A DNA stretch of 64,000 nucleotides from Petrimonas sp. (lineage in GTDB: Bacteria > Bacteroidota > Bacteroidia > Bacteroidales > Dysgonomonadaceae). The stretch is from the NCBI GenBank assembly GCA_012839475.1, contig DUNG01000016.1:62001-126000 (forward strand), written 5' to 3'. The position numbers and the translations under genes are program-made. Below, in pieces: positions 10,167 through 21,112 of the stretch (position 1 is the stretch's first letter; every line of letters starts with the position of its first letter). Below the pieces are notes generated by a model that ran no database searches, was not told the origin of the DNA, and saw nothing but the letters and a program-made list of their open reading frames with translations.

Positions 10167-12263
10167 ATGAGCACAACCCAACCAAGGAAAAAGAGAAAGT
10201 CCCGTATCCGGACCAAACTGTTTGTGCCGCTTATGTTCATCGTGGCAATCCTGCTGATTACCTATATTTTCCCCAAACAAAGCAGTTTCAGCTACTCGTT
10301 TGACGAAGGGAGGCCGTGGCAGTATGGCCTGTTAACCGCCCCGTTCGACTTCCCGATCTACAAACCTGCCGATCAGCTAAAAGCAGAACAGGACAGCATC
10401 CTGGAGTTCTATGAGCCCTACTTTACCGTTAATGATGACGTCCAAGCAGACGCGTTGGCCAACTTTGACGTGGATGTGAACATGAACGCCAGGCTCTCGG
10501 ATCTCCCTCCCAAGCTGAAGGTATATCTACGAGAAAAGCTGGTCGATATCTACAGTAATGGTATCATGCGCTCGGAAGACTACGACCGCATTCATGCCTC
10601 CCGCACTGGCGCCTTGCGCCTAAAGAGAGGAAACGTGGCAGAATCCAGGGAGATCGATGGCTTCTTCACGATTCGCTCGGCGTACGAGAAAGTACTCGCG
10701 GATGCACCGAAAGAGACCGACCTCAACACGTTAAAAGCCGCGAATATCAACGAGTACATTCGCGAAAACATCGTCTATGACGCCACCACCTCCGATAAGG
10801 CGAGGAGGGAGTTCGTGCAACAGGTAGACATTAGCCGAGGGATGGTGCAACAAGGGCAACGGATTATCGATCAGGGGGAGATCGTGGACACCCATACCTA
10901 CAACATCCTCTCGTCGCTCAAACGGGTATCCGAGGAGCGAAGCGGCGGAAGCGGCGCCAACGTCTCGAAGATCTTTGGGAACTTCCTGCTGGTGACTCTG
11001 ATTCTCGGCAGCTTTTACATGTACCTACTCTACTTTCGGCCGTTGGAATACAGGAAGCGTAAACGGGTTTTCTTCATGGTGTCGCTTATCGTATTCTTCG
11101 TGGCACTCACCGCCATCACGGTACATTTCAACCTGTTCAACGTCTATATCATCCCCTACGTGATCGTGACCATCATGGTCCGCACGTTCATCGATTCACG
11201 TACCGCCCTGTTCGCGAGCCTAACAACCATTTTGTTGAGCTCGCTCATGGTGCCTTTCCCGTTCGAGTTTATCGTTATAAAGGTGCTGGCAGCCATGACC
11301 TCCATCTTCATGCTGAAAGAGTTATCGGAGCGTTCACAATTGATAAAAAGCTCGTTCTTCATTCTTTTCACCTATATCGTGGTCTACCTGGGACTGGTAC
11401 TACATCAAGAAGGTACCGTTAAGGAGGCCGACTGGGTGATGTTGATCTACTTCCTGATCAACTTCATCCTTATCCTCTTCTCCTACTCGCTGGTCTACCT
11501 CGTGGAGCGCTCATTCGGGTTCATCTCGGGGGTAACGCTGGTCGAGCTCTCCAACATCGACCGACCGCTACTGAAAGAGTTATCAGAAAAGGCGCCCGGC
11601 ACGTTCCAACACTCGCTGCAGGTCTCCAACCTGGCTATGGCAGCGGCCAGCAAGCTGGGTGCCAACGGCTCGCTCATACGAACGGGGGCTCTCTACCACG
11701 ACATTGGGAAGATGGTAAACCCCGCCTTCTTTACCGAGAACCAGCCACCGGGCATGAACCCCCACGCGGGGCTACCCTTTGAAGAGAGCGCCCGCATCAT
11801 CATCAACCACGTGAAAGACGGGGTAAAAATCGCTCAGAAGAATAACGTGCCCAAGCAGATCATCGACTTCATCGAAACCCACCACGGCACCAGCGTGACC
11901 AAATACTTCTACACCTCGTGGAAAAACGCGAACCCCGGCAAAGAGATTAACGATGCCGACTTCAGGTATCCCGGGCCAGACCCCTTCTCGAAGGAGACCG
12001 CCATCCTGATGATGGCCGACGCGGTGGAGGCAGCTTCGCGCAGCTTGAAGGAGTATAACGAGACGTCGATTCGCGGACTGGTGGAGAAGATCATCGACAC
12101 GCAGTTAGAGGAGGGCTGCTTTAGATTGTCGCCGTTGACATTCCGCGATATCCAAACGGTCAAAGAGGTATTTGTTAACAAGCTACTTACCGTATACCAC
12201 ACCCGTATCGCGTACCCCGAACTTAGGCAGCCGGAGCAAAAGAAACAACCGGACCAATCGTAG
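10167..12263 (+). CDS. pgpH: 7TM-HD family phosphohydrolase (PgpH-like)
   Basis: Extracellular N-terminal region, multiple TM segments, HD domain: GTFQHSLQVSNLAMAAASKLGANGSLIRTGALYHDIGKM. Confidence 0.85.
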   Translation: MSTTQPRKKRKSRIRTKLFVPLMFIVAILLITYIFPKQSSFSYSFDEGRPWQYGLLTAPFDFPIYKPADQLKAEQDSILEFYEPYFTVNDDVQADALANFDVDVNMNARLSDLPPKLKVYLREKLVDIYSNGIMRSEDYDRIHASRTGALRLKRGNVAESREIDGFFTIRSAYEKVLADAPKETDLNTLKAANINEYIRENIVYDATTSDKARREFVQQVDISRGMVQQGQRIIDQGEIVDTHTYNILSSLKRVSEERSGGSGANVSKIFGNFLLVTLILGSFYMYLLYFRPLEYRKRKRVFFMVSLIVFFVALTAITVHFNLFNVYIIPYVIVTIMVRTFIDSRTALFASLTTILLSSLMVPFPFEFIVIKVLAAMTSIFMLKELSERSQLIKSSFFILFTYIVVYLGLVLHQEGTVKEADWVMLIYFLINFILILFSYSLVYLVERSFGFISGVTLVELSNIDRPLLKELSEKAPGTFQHSLQVSNLAMAAASKLGANGSLIRTGALYHDIGKMVNPAFFTENQPPGMNPHAGLPFEESARIIINHVKDGVKIAQKNNVPKQIIDFIETHHGTSVTKYFYTSWKNANPGKEINDADFRYPGPDPFSKETAILMMADAVEAASRSLKEYNETSIRGLVEKIIDTQLEEGCFRLSPLTFRDIQTVKEVFVNKLLTVYHTRIAYPELRQPEQKKQPDQS

Positions 12264-12357
12264 CCCTTGCCCCTACCCTCCCGGTTTCACTCATAAGGTG
12301 TCACTTATCCGCCGAATGTTGCGATCCCTTCCGATACACCCCCATCCACCGGCCGAC

Positions 12358-13797
12358 CTATTCCCACTCGATGGTCGCGGGCGGCTTGGAGGAGATATCG
12401 TACACCACGCGATTCACCCCCTTTACCTTGTGGATGATCTCGTTGGAGACCGTCGCCAAGAAGTCATAAGGCAGGTGAACCCAGTTGGCCGTCATGGCAT
12501 CGATAGAGCTCACGGCCCGCAAAGCGATGGTATACTCGTACGTGCGTTCATCGTCCATCACGCCCACCGACCGTACAGGCAGTAGGATGGCACCCGCCTG
12601 CCACACCCGGTCGTACAGACCCGAAGAGCGCAGGTGGGAGATAAAGATGGCATCGGCCTCCTGGGTGATACGCACCTTCTCCGGGGTGATCTCCCCCAAG
12701 ATACGGATACCCAGCCCGGGGCCGGGGAACGGGTGGCGATGAATCAGGTGAGGAGCCATCCCCAATTCAAGCCCAACCGAACGCACCTCATCCTTGAACA
12801 ACATCTTCAGCGGCTCGCACAGCTTCAGGTGCATCTTCTCGGGCAGCCCCCCCACGTTGTGGTGACTTTTTATGGTGGTACCGGTGAGGGAGATCGACTC
12901 GATGATATCGGGGTAGATGGTCCCCTGGGCAAGCCATTGGATCCCTTCCAGTTTTTTTGCCTCACTCTCGAACAGGTCGATAAACCCTTTCCCGATAATC
13001 TTCCGCTTCTTCTCCGGATCGGTCACCCCCTGTAGCTCCTTGTAAAAATGCTCCTTCGCGTTCACGCCAATCACGTTAAGTCCCAGATGCTCGTAATTCT
13101 CCAATACGGACTCGAACTCGTTCTTCCGCAACAGCCCATGGTCCACGAAGATACAGGTGAGGTTCTTCCCAATAGCCCTGTTCAACAGCACCGCGGCGAC
13201 CGATGAATCCACCCCCCCGGAGAGGGCGAGGATCACCTTGTCATTGCCCAACATCTCTTTGAGCTGCCGTACGGTGGTCGCGATAAACGACGCGGGGGTC
13301 CAATCCCTCGTCACGCCACAGGTCGAGAGGAAGTCATCCATTATTTTCAACCCCTCGTCAGCTTGGAACAGTTCCGGTGCGTGTACCTGAATATCTTCCG
13401 GGAAGTCGCCATGACAACCCTGTTGCGCAGCGGGACTAACCACCAAAACGGGGAACTTCCCACGTAATTCGTTCAGTTTTGTCACTAACGGGTCGGGTAC
13501 GTTGGACGGGAAAGGTTCACCCTTTGAGGAGGAAATGCCCACCGGCGATGAAACATCGGCTGATCTGGAAGCGCCTGCCGATGGGGCAACGCCTGATGAA
13601 GCAGAAGCAGCTGGTGAAGCAAGGCCGTTAACCGACTTAGGGCCACCCGAAAGGATCACGCCCTTAACAGAGTGATCATCAACAGGAAACTTGTGATAGG
13701 GGAAAACTTCGCAGTAACAGTTCAGCTCCCGCACGCGGCGCCCTATCAGTTGCGTGACCGATGAACCAAAATCAAGGATAACTATTTTCTCATGCAT
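12358..13797 (-). CDS. guaA: GMP synthase with degenerate glutamine amidotransferase domain
   Basis: [26 protein letters not shown]-terminus; intact ATP-PPase [14 protein letters not shown] and C-terminal [20 protein letters not shown]; canonical GATase GxCYGAQ and FHPE motifs not recognisable in normal form. Confidence 0.92.
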   Translation of the reverse strand: MHEKIVILDFGSSVTQLIGRRVRELNCYCEVFPYHKFPVDDHSVKGVILSGGPKSVNGLASPAASASSGVAPSAGASRSADVSSPVGISSSKGEPFPSNVPDPLVTKLNELRGKFPVLVVSPAAQQGCHGDFPEDIQVHAPELFQADEGLKIMDDFLSTCGVTRDWTPASFIATTVRQLKEMLGNDKVILALSGGVDSSVAAVLLNRAIGKNLTCIFVDHGLLRKNEFESVLENYEHLGLNVIGVNAKEHFYKELQGVTDPEKKRKIIGKGFIDLFESEAKKLEGIQWLAQGTIYPDIIESISLTGTTIKSHHNVGGLPEKMHLKLCEPLKMLFKDEVRSVGLELGMAPHLIHRHPFPGPGLGIRILGEITPEKVRITQEADAIFISHLRSSGLYDRVWQAGAILLPVRSVGVMDDERTYEYTIALRAVSSIDAMTANWVHLPYDFLATVSNEIIHKVKGVNRVVYDISSKPPATIEWE

Positions 13798-13922
13798 AAC
13801 GTATAAAATGAAACATGGCCAATTCGAGACAACAAAGGTATAAAAATAAATAATCCGGAGAAATATGGAACGAAAAGGAAACAAATTGCTATCTTTGAAC
13901 CGTCTAAAAACTAAATGACTCA

Positions 13923-15347
13923 ATGAAAATTCGATATATACAGGCTATTTTCTTTTTTATCCTACTGGGTGCACCGCTCCGTGCACAAACGCTGGACGAG
14001 GCGAGGGGGTGGTACCTTGAGGGGCGGTACGCCGAGGCGTTGCCCGTTTTTCAACAAGAATACCAGGAGAAGCCTGACAACGCACCCCTCAACCAATGGG
14101 TGGGCGTCTGTCTCTACGAGACAGGCAGGATATTAGAAGCGAAGGGATACCTCGAATTCGCTTCCTCCAAAAAGATTCCCGAGGGCTACCTCTACCTGGG
14201 GAAACTGCTGGTGAAGTTATACCGCTTCGAGGAGGCAGAGGCAGAGTTCGAGAAGTACCAGAAGTTTCATCGAAGGAACAACGAAGCGCTGGATCGGTTG
14301 GAGCAGGAGAGGGAGTACGCCGACAAGCTGCAACGTGCGGTGAACCGCACCGAGGACGTACAGCTTATCGATAGCGTAGTGGTACCCAAGAGTGATTTCC
14401 TCTCGGCATACAACCTAAGCCAAGCCGCCGGTTCATTGATGCCCTTGGGCCAGTTTTTCAAGGAGCCGGTTAACGCCGGGGAGACACTCCACATGAACGA
14501 ACGGCAAAACAAGGTGTTCTTCGCCCGGGGTGATAGATTAGGAGGCAGTACCAGCCTCTTCACGATGGAGAAGCTACTCGACACGTTTGGCAATGAAAAG
14601 GCCCTACCCCAAACGATTAACACCACCGGTCACCAGGCTTACCCGTTCGTGATGAGTGACGGTCTCACGCTCTATTTCGCTTCCACCGACCATCAATCCT
14701 TTGGCGGGTACGACCTGTACGTGACCCGGTACAACCTGGCAACCGACAGTTACCTGGTACCCAACCAGTTGAACATGCCGTTCAACTCCCCCTTCAACGA
14801 CTACATGATGGCCATCGACGAACAGAAGGGTATCGGGTGGTTCGCGTCAGACCGCTTTCAGCCGGAAGGGCAGGTTTGCATCTACACCTTTATCCCCAAC
14901 GAAAGGGTCACCCTGATTGAAGGGGAGGAAGAGGGCTATATGGCGCGCCGCGCCGCGATCACCTCTATCCGGGATTCATGGAAGGAGGGCACTGACTACA
15001 CTGCGTTGAGGGCATCGGCACAAGAGAAGGTAATCGTGGAACAGGATGTGACGGGCGAGTTCAACTTCGTTATCAATGACCTGGTAACCTACCATTCGCT
15101 ATCCGACTTTAAGGACAGGCAGGCACAGTCCATCTATTCCCAAGCGCGAGGACTGTCGAACCAACTATGGGAGCTGAACAACGAGCTCGCCGAGCAAAGG
15201 GAAAAATACGCAGCCGGGGGTAGTGACAGCGGCTCCCTGCGCATAGAGATCCTCCGTATGGAGAGAGAGGCATCCACGCTTTACAAAGAGATAAAACGCT
15301 TGGAGATTCAAGCGAGAAACCAAGAGATACGTAATATTTTCAATTAA
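13923..15347 (+). CDS. TPR/WD40-like (PD40) beta-propeller repeat secreted protein
   Basis: Signal peptide, TPR-like N-terminal repeats, '[22 protein letters not shown]' PD40-type blades. Confidence 0.75.
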   Translation: MKIRYIQAIFFFILLGAPLRAQTLDEARGWYLEGRYAEALPVFQQEYQEKPDNAPLNQWVGVCLYETGRILEAKGYLEFASSKKIPEGYLYLGKLLVKLYRFEEAEAEFEKYQKFHRRNNEALDRLEQEREYADKLQRAVNRTEDVQLIDSVVVPKSDFLSAYNLSQAAGSLMPLGQFFKEPVNAGETLHMNERQNKVFFARGDRLGGSTSLFTMEKLLDTFGNEKALPQTINTTGHQAYPFVMSDGLTLYFASTDHQSFGGYDLYVTRYNLATDSYLVPNQLNMPFNSPFNDYMMAIDEQKGIGWFASDRFQPEGQVCIYTFIPNERVTLIEGEEEGYMARRAAITSIRDSWKEGTDYTALRASAQEKVIVEQDVTGEFNFVINDLVTYHSLSDFKDRQAQSIYSQARGLSNQLWELNNELAEQREKYAAGGSDSGSLRIEILRMEREASTLYKEIKRLEIQARNQEIRNIFN

Positions 15348-15352
15348 ACAGT

Positions 15353-15835
15353 ATGACACTTAACCTCATCGTTGTAATCGGGCTCATAGTATTGGGGATC
15401 ATCTTCATGCTTATCGAGATATTCTTGCTCCCCGGTGTTAGCATCGCGGGGATCGCGGGCGCCCTCTTCATCATCGGGGGAATCGTTTACGCGTACATGT
15501 TCTTGGGCAGCACGGCGGGAAACATCACGCTGGCCGGCTCCGCACTGCTGTTGGGAGGGTCCTTCGTCTGGCTCATCAAATCGAACTCGCTTCGGAGAAT
15601 CGCCCTGGAGACCAATATCGAGGAAAGCGTGGATGTCAGCCACCTCAAGGAGATCGAGGTGGGCGATGTCGGTGTGGCCCTCTCCCGCCTCAACCCCATC
15701 GGCCAGGTTCTGGTGAACGATGTAGAGGTGGAGGGGAAATCGTACGACGGCGAGTTCATCGATGAGGAGACCGAGGTGGAGGTGGTGAGGGTGAAAAGCT
15801 ACAACATCCTCGTTAAAAAAAGAGTGAATAATTGA
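15353..15835 (+). CDS. NfeD-like C-terminal OB-fold membrane protein
   Basis: TM segments followed by GDVGVALSRLNPIGQVLVNDVEVEGKSYDGEFIDEETEVEVV; directly upstream of a flotillin-like gene, as is typical. Confidence 0.85.
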   Translation: MTLNLIVVIGLIVLGIIFMLIEIFLLPGVSIAGIAGALFIIGGIVYAYMFLGSTAGNITLAGSALLLGGSFVWLIKSNSLRRIALETNIEESVDVSHLKEIEVGDVGVALSRLNPIGQVLVNDVEVEGKSYDGEFIDEETEVEVVRVKSYNILVKKRVNN

Positions 15836-15998
15836 TCACACGACACAACTCTCTGATTTACTTGTCATTCACTCACCCACAAAAGTATAATTGACTCAGC
15901 AGGACATTCAGCACAATCGCTTCATTTCCTTGAGGTTAGCAAGCTAAAGACAAATATAAAAACCATTAACTATATAACAACATTTAATAAAAAGCATT

Positions 15999-16982
15999 AT
16001 GGCATTATCATTTCCTTTGATCATCACGATTGCCGTGATCATCATCTTCCTGTTGATTTTTTTCCATTACGTGCCGTTTTTCTTGTGGATCAACGCGCTC
16101 TCTGCCGGGGTACGCATCTCGCTGGTACAACTCTTCCTGATGCGTCTCCGTCGGGTACCGCCCCACACCATCGTCTACGCGATGATTGAAGCGCACAAGG
16201 CCGGGCTAAAGAACGTGACGCGCGACAACCTGGAGGCGCACTACCTCGCGGGGGGTCACGTGGAGAACGTGGTACATGCCCTGGTATCGGCATCGAAGGC
16301 GAACATAGAGCTGACCTTCCAGATGGCCACCGCGATCGACCTGGCGGGACGCGACGTGCTGGAGGCTGTGCGCATGTCGGTAAACCCGAAAGTAATCGAT
16401 ACACCCCCCGTCTCGGCGGTGGCGATCGACGGTATTCAGCTGATCGCGAAGGCGCGAGTCACGGTGCGGGCCAACATCAAACGCCTCGTGGGGGGTGCGG
16501 GAGAGGAGACCATCCTCGCCCGGGTTGGGGAAGGCATCGTGTCGTCCATCGGGTCATCCACCTCCCATAAGTCGGTACTCGAGAACCCCGACTCCATCTC
16601 GAAGGTGGTACTGCGGAAGGGGCTCGACGCGGGTACTGCGTTCGAGATCCTCTCCATCGACATCGCCGATATCGACATAGGTAAGAACATCGGTGCCGTG
16701 CTGCAGATGGACCAGGCGCAGGCCGATAAGAACATCGCGCAGGCACGGGCAGAAGAGCGACGTGCCATGGCCATCGCCCTGGAGCAAGAGATGAAGGCCA
16801 AGGCACAAGAAGCCCGCGCCAAGGTGATCGAAGCCGAGGCAGAGGTGCCCATCGCCATGGCCGAAGCGTTCCGTAAGGGTAATCTCGGGATCATGGACTA
16901 CTACCGGATGGAGAATATCCAAGCCGATACCGATATGCGGGACGCCATCGCCCGCCCGCAAGGGGGCAAGGACAAGAAGTAA
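15999..16982 (+). CDS. floA: Flotillin-like protein FloA (SPFH/UPF0365)
   Basis: [72 protein letters not shown]. Confidence 0.92.
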   Translation: MALSFPLIITIAVIIIFLLIFFHYVPFFLWINALSAGVRISLVQLFLMRLRRVPPHTIVYAMIEAHKAGLKNVTRDNLEAHYLAGGHVENVVHALVSASKANIELTFQMATAIDLAGRDVLEAVRMSVNPKVIDTPPVSAVAIDGIQLIAKARVTVRANIKRLVGGAGEETILARVGEGIVSSIGSSTSHKSVLENPDSISKVVLRKGLDAGTAFEILSIDIADIDIGKNIGAVLQMDQAQADKNIAQARAEERRAMAIALEQEMKAKAQEARAKVIEAEAEVPIAMAEAFRKGNLGIMDYYRMENIQADTDMRDAIARPQGGKDKK

Positions 16983-17009
16983 CGTCCAACCAACGAAACC
17001 ACACACACT

Positions 17010-17882
17010 ATGAGTAGACGAATCATACCCGAATCGGAGTTCATCATCAACCCCGACGGGAGTGCATTTCACCTGCACGTGAAACCGGAGAATCTGTCGC
17101 CCAAGATCGTGATGATGGGCGACCCGGACCGTGTAACGGTAGCCGCATCCCTGTTTGACGAGATCGAGGTGGATGTCCGCAGTCGCGAGTTCCACACGGT
17201 GACCGGCACCTACAAGGGAAAGCGGGTCACCGCTCTTTCCCACGGGATTGGCACCGATAACATCGATATCGTGCTGACCGAGCTCGATGCGCTGGCCAAT
17301 ATCGACTTCAATACCCGCGAGGTGAAGAAGGAGTTCACTCAACTCACCATGGTCCGCGTGGGCACGTCGGGTGGCATGCAGCCGCACTGCCCGGTCGGCT
17401 CCTACGTGGTCTCCGAGAAATCGCTCGGGTTCGATGGGTTGCTGCACTACTACGCGGGGTCCGAGAAAGTGCGCGAAGTGGCGTTCGAAGAGGCCTTCAA
17501 ACGGCACGTCAACTGGTCGCCCCTCCACTGCTCGCCCTACGTGGTAAGTTCCGACAACGAATTGGTGGAACGCGTGGGTTACGGCATGATCCGTGGGGTC
17601 ACCATCTCTGCCACCGGCTTTTACGGACCACAGGGGAGGCACGTGCGTCTCCCCCTCGCCGATCCCGAGCTGAATGCTAAGATCGAATCGTTCCGTTTCG
17701 GGGAGCACCTCATCACCAACTACGAGATGGAGAGCTCCGCGATCGCGGGGTTAGCGAAAATGATGGGCCACAAGGCGATGACGGTCTGCGCCATCATCGC
17801 GAACCGGGTTGCCCTCGACTCGAACGCCGATTACCGGGGCTCCACCGAAGAACTACTTGGCATCGTCATGGATAGGATATAG
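17010..17882 (+). CDS. udp: Nucleoside (uridine) phosphorylase
   Basis: KIVMMGDPDRVTVAA, TALSHGIGTDNIDIVLTEL, MVRVGTSGGMQ, NYEMESSAIAGLA. Confidence 0.85.
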   Translation: MSRRIIPESEFIINPDGSAFHLHVKPENLSPKIVMMGDPDRVTVAASLFDEIEVDVRSREFHTVTGTYKGKRVTALSHGIGTDNIDIVLTELDALANIDFNTREVKKEFTQLTMVRVGTSGGMQPHCPVGSYVVSEKSLGFDGLLHYYAGSEKVREVAFEEAFKRHVNWSPLHCSPYVVSSDNELVERVGYGMIRGVTISATGFYGPQGRHVRLPLADPELNAKIESFRFGEHLITNYEMESSAIAGLAKMMGHKAMTVCAIIANRVALDSNADYRGSTEELLGIVMDRI

Positions 17883-17904
17883 CTTATTTAAAAACATACT
17901 TAAT

Positions 17905-20715
17905 ATGAGAAAATTCATCACACTCCTGTTGCTCGCAACCGGACTGGTCGCCTATGCACAACAGAACGCTCCCCTGCCGGTGGACCCGAAGGTCAAGACA
18001 GGGAAACTGGACAACGGGCTCACCTACTACATCCGTCAAAATAGCATGCCCGAGAATAGAGCCGACTTCTATATCGCACAGAAAGTGGGGTCGATGCAGG
18101 AGGAGGACAACCAGGCGGGATTGGCGCACTTCTTAGAGCACATGGCGTTTAACGGGACGAAGAACTTCCCGAAAAAAACGATGCTCAACTACCTGCAAGA
18201 CAACGGCATCAAGTTTGGAACCAACATCAACGCCTACACCTCGTTTGACGAAACGGTGTACTACATCAGCGACATCCCCACCACCAACCAGAACCTAATG
18301 GATTCGGCGCTCCTCGTGCTGCACGACTGGTCATGCGCCATCGCGCTCGAAGAGGAGGAGCTGGAAAATGAACGGGGCGTGATACGAGAAGAGTGGCGTA
18401 CCCGCGGGGGAGCGCAGCAACGGCTCTGGGACCAACTGCTTCCCAAGATGTACCCCGGTAGCAAGTACGCTAACCGCATGCCCATCGGGAGCATCGACGT
18501 GATCAACAACTTCAAGCCGGAAGAGATCCGGGCATACTACCACAAGTGGTATCGCCCCGACCTGCAGGGCATCATCATCGTCGGTGATTTTGACGCCGAC
18601 GCGATGGAACAAAAGGTGGTGGAACTCTTCTCGACCATCCCCCTCGACAAGGAACGTGCGGAGCGGGTCTACTACCCGGTACCCGACAACGAGGAGCCCA
18701 TCGTGGCCCTCGCTACCGACAAGGAGGCCCGGGGCACCCAGTTGCTCCTGTTCTACAAGCACGACCCCATGCCCAACGAACTTAAGAACACTCAGTTGGG
18801 CTACCTCACCAACTACCTGCTCAACGCGGCTTCCTCTATGATGAACCTCCGTTTCGAGGAGATCATCCAAAAGCCCGATGCGCCATTCACCTCCGCCTAC
18901 GCGTATGACGATGACTACTTCGTGGCGAAAACCAAGGACGCGTGGACGGTAGTGGCCAGCAGCGCCGAAGACAAGGTCGAGCAAGCGCTGGCGGCCATGA
19001 TACGCGAGACGGAGCGGGTGAAGCGACACGGCTTTACCGCGGCGGAGTACGAGGTAGCCCGCACCAATATCATCAAAAGTTACGAGGACGCGTACAACAA
19101 TCGAGACAAGCAGCGCAACTCCGCTTACACGCAAGAGTACGTTAGGGCTTTCACCGATGGTGAGCCCTTCCCGGGCATCGAGTTCGAGTACCAGTTCATA
19201 CAGGCGATAGCACCCAACATACCGGTGGAGGTGATCAATCAAACCGTCGCACAGCTCATCGGAGAAAATAACATCGTGATCGCGATAACCGGTCCCGAGA
19301 AAGAGGAGTTGATCTACCCGAGTGAAGAGGCGTTGTTGGGAGTCTTGGCCGCAACACGGGCAGAAACGATCGAGCCCTACGCCGGTGAGGCGATCGACGA
19401 ACCACTGGTGGCGGATCCCCCCACCCCGGGACAGGTAGTGAGGAAAGAGCGGGATGAGGCGATGGATGCCTCCGTATGGACTTTGGAGAACGGTATGCAG
19501 GTAATCCTGAAGAAAACCGACTTCAAAGACGACCAGATCCTGATGTCGGCAACGAGCAGCGGTGGTTACTCGCCGTTCGTCCAAGAAAACCCGATCAACA
19601 GCCGGTTGATGGGCTCCATGATCACGCTGGGCGGTGTGGGCAACTTCAGCAGTACCGATCTGCCCAAGGTGTTGGCCGGGAAGACGGCATCGGCTCGTCC
19701 CTCGGTAAGCCTCATCACGCAGGGCTTTAGCGGCTCCTCCTCCATCAAGGACTTTGAAACGATGCTCCAGCTGGTGTACCTCTACTTTACCGCCCCCAGG
19801 AAAGACCAGGATGCCTTCCTGTCGTTCATACAACGGACTGAAACACAGCTTAGGAACCAAGACGCCGAGCCGATGGTGGCATTCAGTGACTCCGTGAACT
19901 ACGCGATTTACGGCGACAACCCGTTGGCTAACCGGGTGAAAACGGAGGATCTGAAAATGATCGATTACGACCGCGCCATGGAGATGTACCAAGAGCTCTT
20001 CAGCAACCCGGGCAGCTTCGTCTTCACCTTCGTGGGCAACATCAATGAGGAGGAGGTTCAACCGGTCATCGAGCAATACCTGGCCTCGCTGCCGGGCAGT
20101 GTAGAGAAGAGGGAGTTCGTGAAGGTACCCCTCGACCTGCGCGAGGGCAGCGAAAAGCACCTCTTTGCACGTGCCATGCAGAACCCGAAATCATCGGTCT
20201 TCAACGTGGTCTGCGGCAACATGGAGCGTACCCTGAAGAACCAGATACTCATTAGCATACTGGATCAGGTGCTGGATATCGTCTACACCGAAAAGGTAAG
20301 GGAAGAGGAGGGAGGTACCTATGGCGTTAGTACCGGTGGTTCCATCGCCCGCTACCCTGAAGGGCAAACCTTGCTACAGATTCTGTTCGATACCGACCCC
20401 GATACCGAAAGAATGGAGCAACTCAATGAAATCATTCTTAACGAGCTGAAGGGGATAGCGGCCAACGGACCGCGAGAAAGCGACTTCACGAAGGTGAAGG
20501 AGTACCTCAACAAGAGCTACAACGAGAACCTGAAGGAGAACAGCTATTGGCTAGGCATTCTGAGCACCAAGTATTTTTACGGCGAGGACAACCATAGCAG
20601 CTACATCGAAACGGTCAACGCCATCACGCCACAGGAGATCCAAGCGTTTACCGCGAAGCTGCTCGATCAGGGCAACGTGAAGACGGTGATCATGGTACCG
20701 GAAACGAAGGAATAA
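17905..20715 (+). CDS. M16 family zinc metallopeptidase (pitrilysin-like), secreted
   Basis: HFLEHMAFNGTKNFP (HxxEH) motif; signal peptide from the internal ATG at 17905; the ORF-track start at 17809 overlaps the upstream gene. Confidence 0.93.
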   Translation: MRKFITLLLLATGLVAYAQQNAPLPVDPKVKTGKLDNGLTYYIRQNSMPENRADFYIAQKVGSMQEEDNQAGLAHFLEHMAFNGTKNFPKKTMLNYLQDNGIKFGTNINAYTSFDETVYYISDIPTTNQNLMDSALLVLHDWSCAIALEEEELENERGVIREEWRTRGGAQQRLWDQLLPKMYPGSKYANRMPIGSIDVINNFKPEEIRAYYHKWYRPDLQGIIIVGDFDADAMEQKVVELFSTIPLDKERAERVYYPVPDNEEPIVALATDKEARGTQLLLFYKHDPMPNELKNTQLGYLTNYLLNAASSMMNLRFEEIIQKPDAPFTSAYAYDDDYFVAKTKDAWTVVASSAEDKVEQALAAMIRETERVKRHGFTAAEYEVARTNIIKSYEDAYNNRDKQRNSAYTQEYVRAFTDGEPFPGIEFEYQFIQAIAPNIPVEVINQTVAQLIGENNIVIAITGPEKEELIYPSEEALLGVLAATRAETIEPYAGEAIDEPLVADPPTPGQVVRKERDEAMDASVWTLENGMQVILKKTDFKDDQILMSATSSGGYSPFVQENPINSRLMGSMITLGGVGNFSSTDLPKVLAGKTASARPSVSLITQGFSGSSSIKDFETMLQLVYLYFTAPRKDQDAFLSFIQRTETQLRNQDAEPMVAFSDSVNYAIYGDNPLANRVKTEDLKMIDYDRAMEMYQELFSNPGSFVFTFVGNINEEEVQPVIEQYLASLPGSVEKREFVKVPLDLREGSEKHLFARAMQNPKSSVFNVVCGNMERTLKNQILISILDQVLDIVYTEKVREEEGGTYGVSTGGSIARYPEGQTLLQILFDTDPDTERMEQLNEIILNELKGIAANGPRESDFTKVKEYLNKSYNENLKENSYWLGILSTKYFYGEDNHSSYIETVNAITPQEIQAFTAKLLDQGNVKTVIMVPETKE

Positions 20716-20734
20716 CTTATCCAGTAGAAATTCG

Positions 20735-20856
20735 TTCGTCGCGGTATAGTTTTCCGGAGCAACACTTTGGCTCGTCGCGACATAGTTTTCCGGAGCAACA
20801 CTTTGGCTCGTCGCGACATAGTTTTCCGGAGCAACACTTTGACTCATCGTGGCATA
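20735..20856 (+). repeat. 36-nt tandem repeat, about 3.4 copies
   Basis: TTCGTCGCGGTATAGTTTTCCGGAGCAACACTTTGG repeated contiguously three times with few changes plus a partial fourth unit. Confidence 0.9.
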
Positions 20857-20966
20857 ACCCAAGCAAGCTTGGCTCTGCATTTGGCTTATTACAAAGAGTG
20901 AACCCCATAGATTTGCTTGAAAAGCAAGGGCGGCAAAATCACACAGGTGGTCTTGCCGCCTTTTTC
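20853..20966 (+). repeat. Copy 1 of ~110-nt element with terminal hairpin
   Basis: CATAACCCAAGCAAGCTTGGCTCTGCATTTGGCTTATTACAAAGAGTGAACCCCATAGATTTGCTTGAAAAGCAAGGGCGGCAA..., then ...TTGCCGCCTTTTT; matches 23232-23338. Confidence 0.85.
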
Positions 20967-21112
20967 CGTAATATTTCACCTGAAACGTTCTTGTCGCTGA
21001 TGTTCACGTCGTTCCGGAACACGATGAGATAACACAACAAAAAAATTTCACTAAAAACGTAGGAAAAAAACCGTTCCTTTGTCTAAGCTATCAAACAACC
21101 CAATGTGAGCAG

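Noticed and set aside
15353-16982. NfeD-FloA pair
   Set aside because: Common conserved gene pair; expected.
16554-17708. 384-aa antisense ORF over floA/udp
   Set aside because: Opposite two well-supported genes; an artefact of their codon composition.
18331-20160. 609-aa antisense ORF opposite the M16 peptidase
   Set aside because: Shadow ORF: the plus strand encodes a clear full-length HxxEH peptidase; the antisense product has no recognisable motifs.
20735-20856. 36-nt repeat resembling a CRISPR repeat length
   Set aside because: Units are directly contiguous with no spacers and no cas genes are in the window; it is a simple tandem array.
20551-20979. Minus ORF with SQSVAPENYVAT repeated three times
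   Set aside because: The repetition is only the translation of the 36-nt non-coding tandem repeat, and the ORF overlaps the 3' end of the M16 gene.
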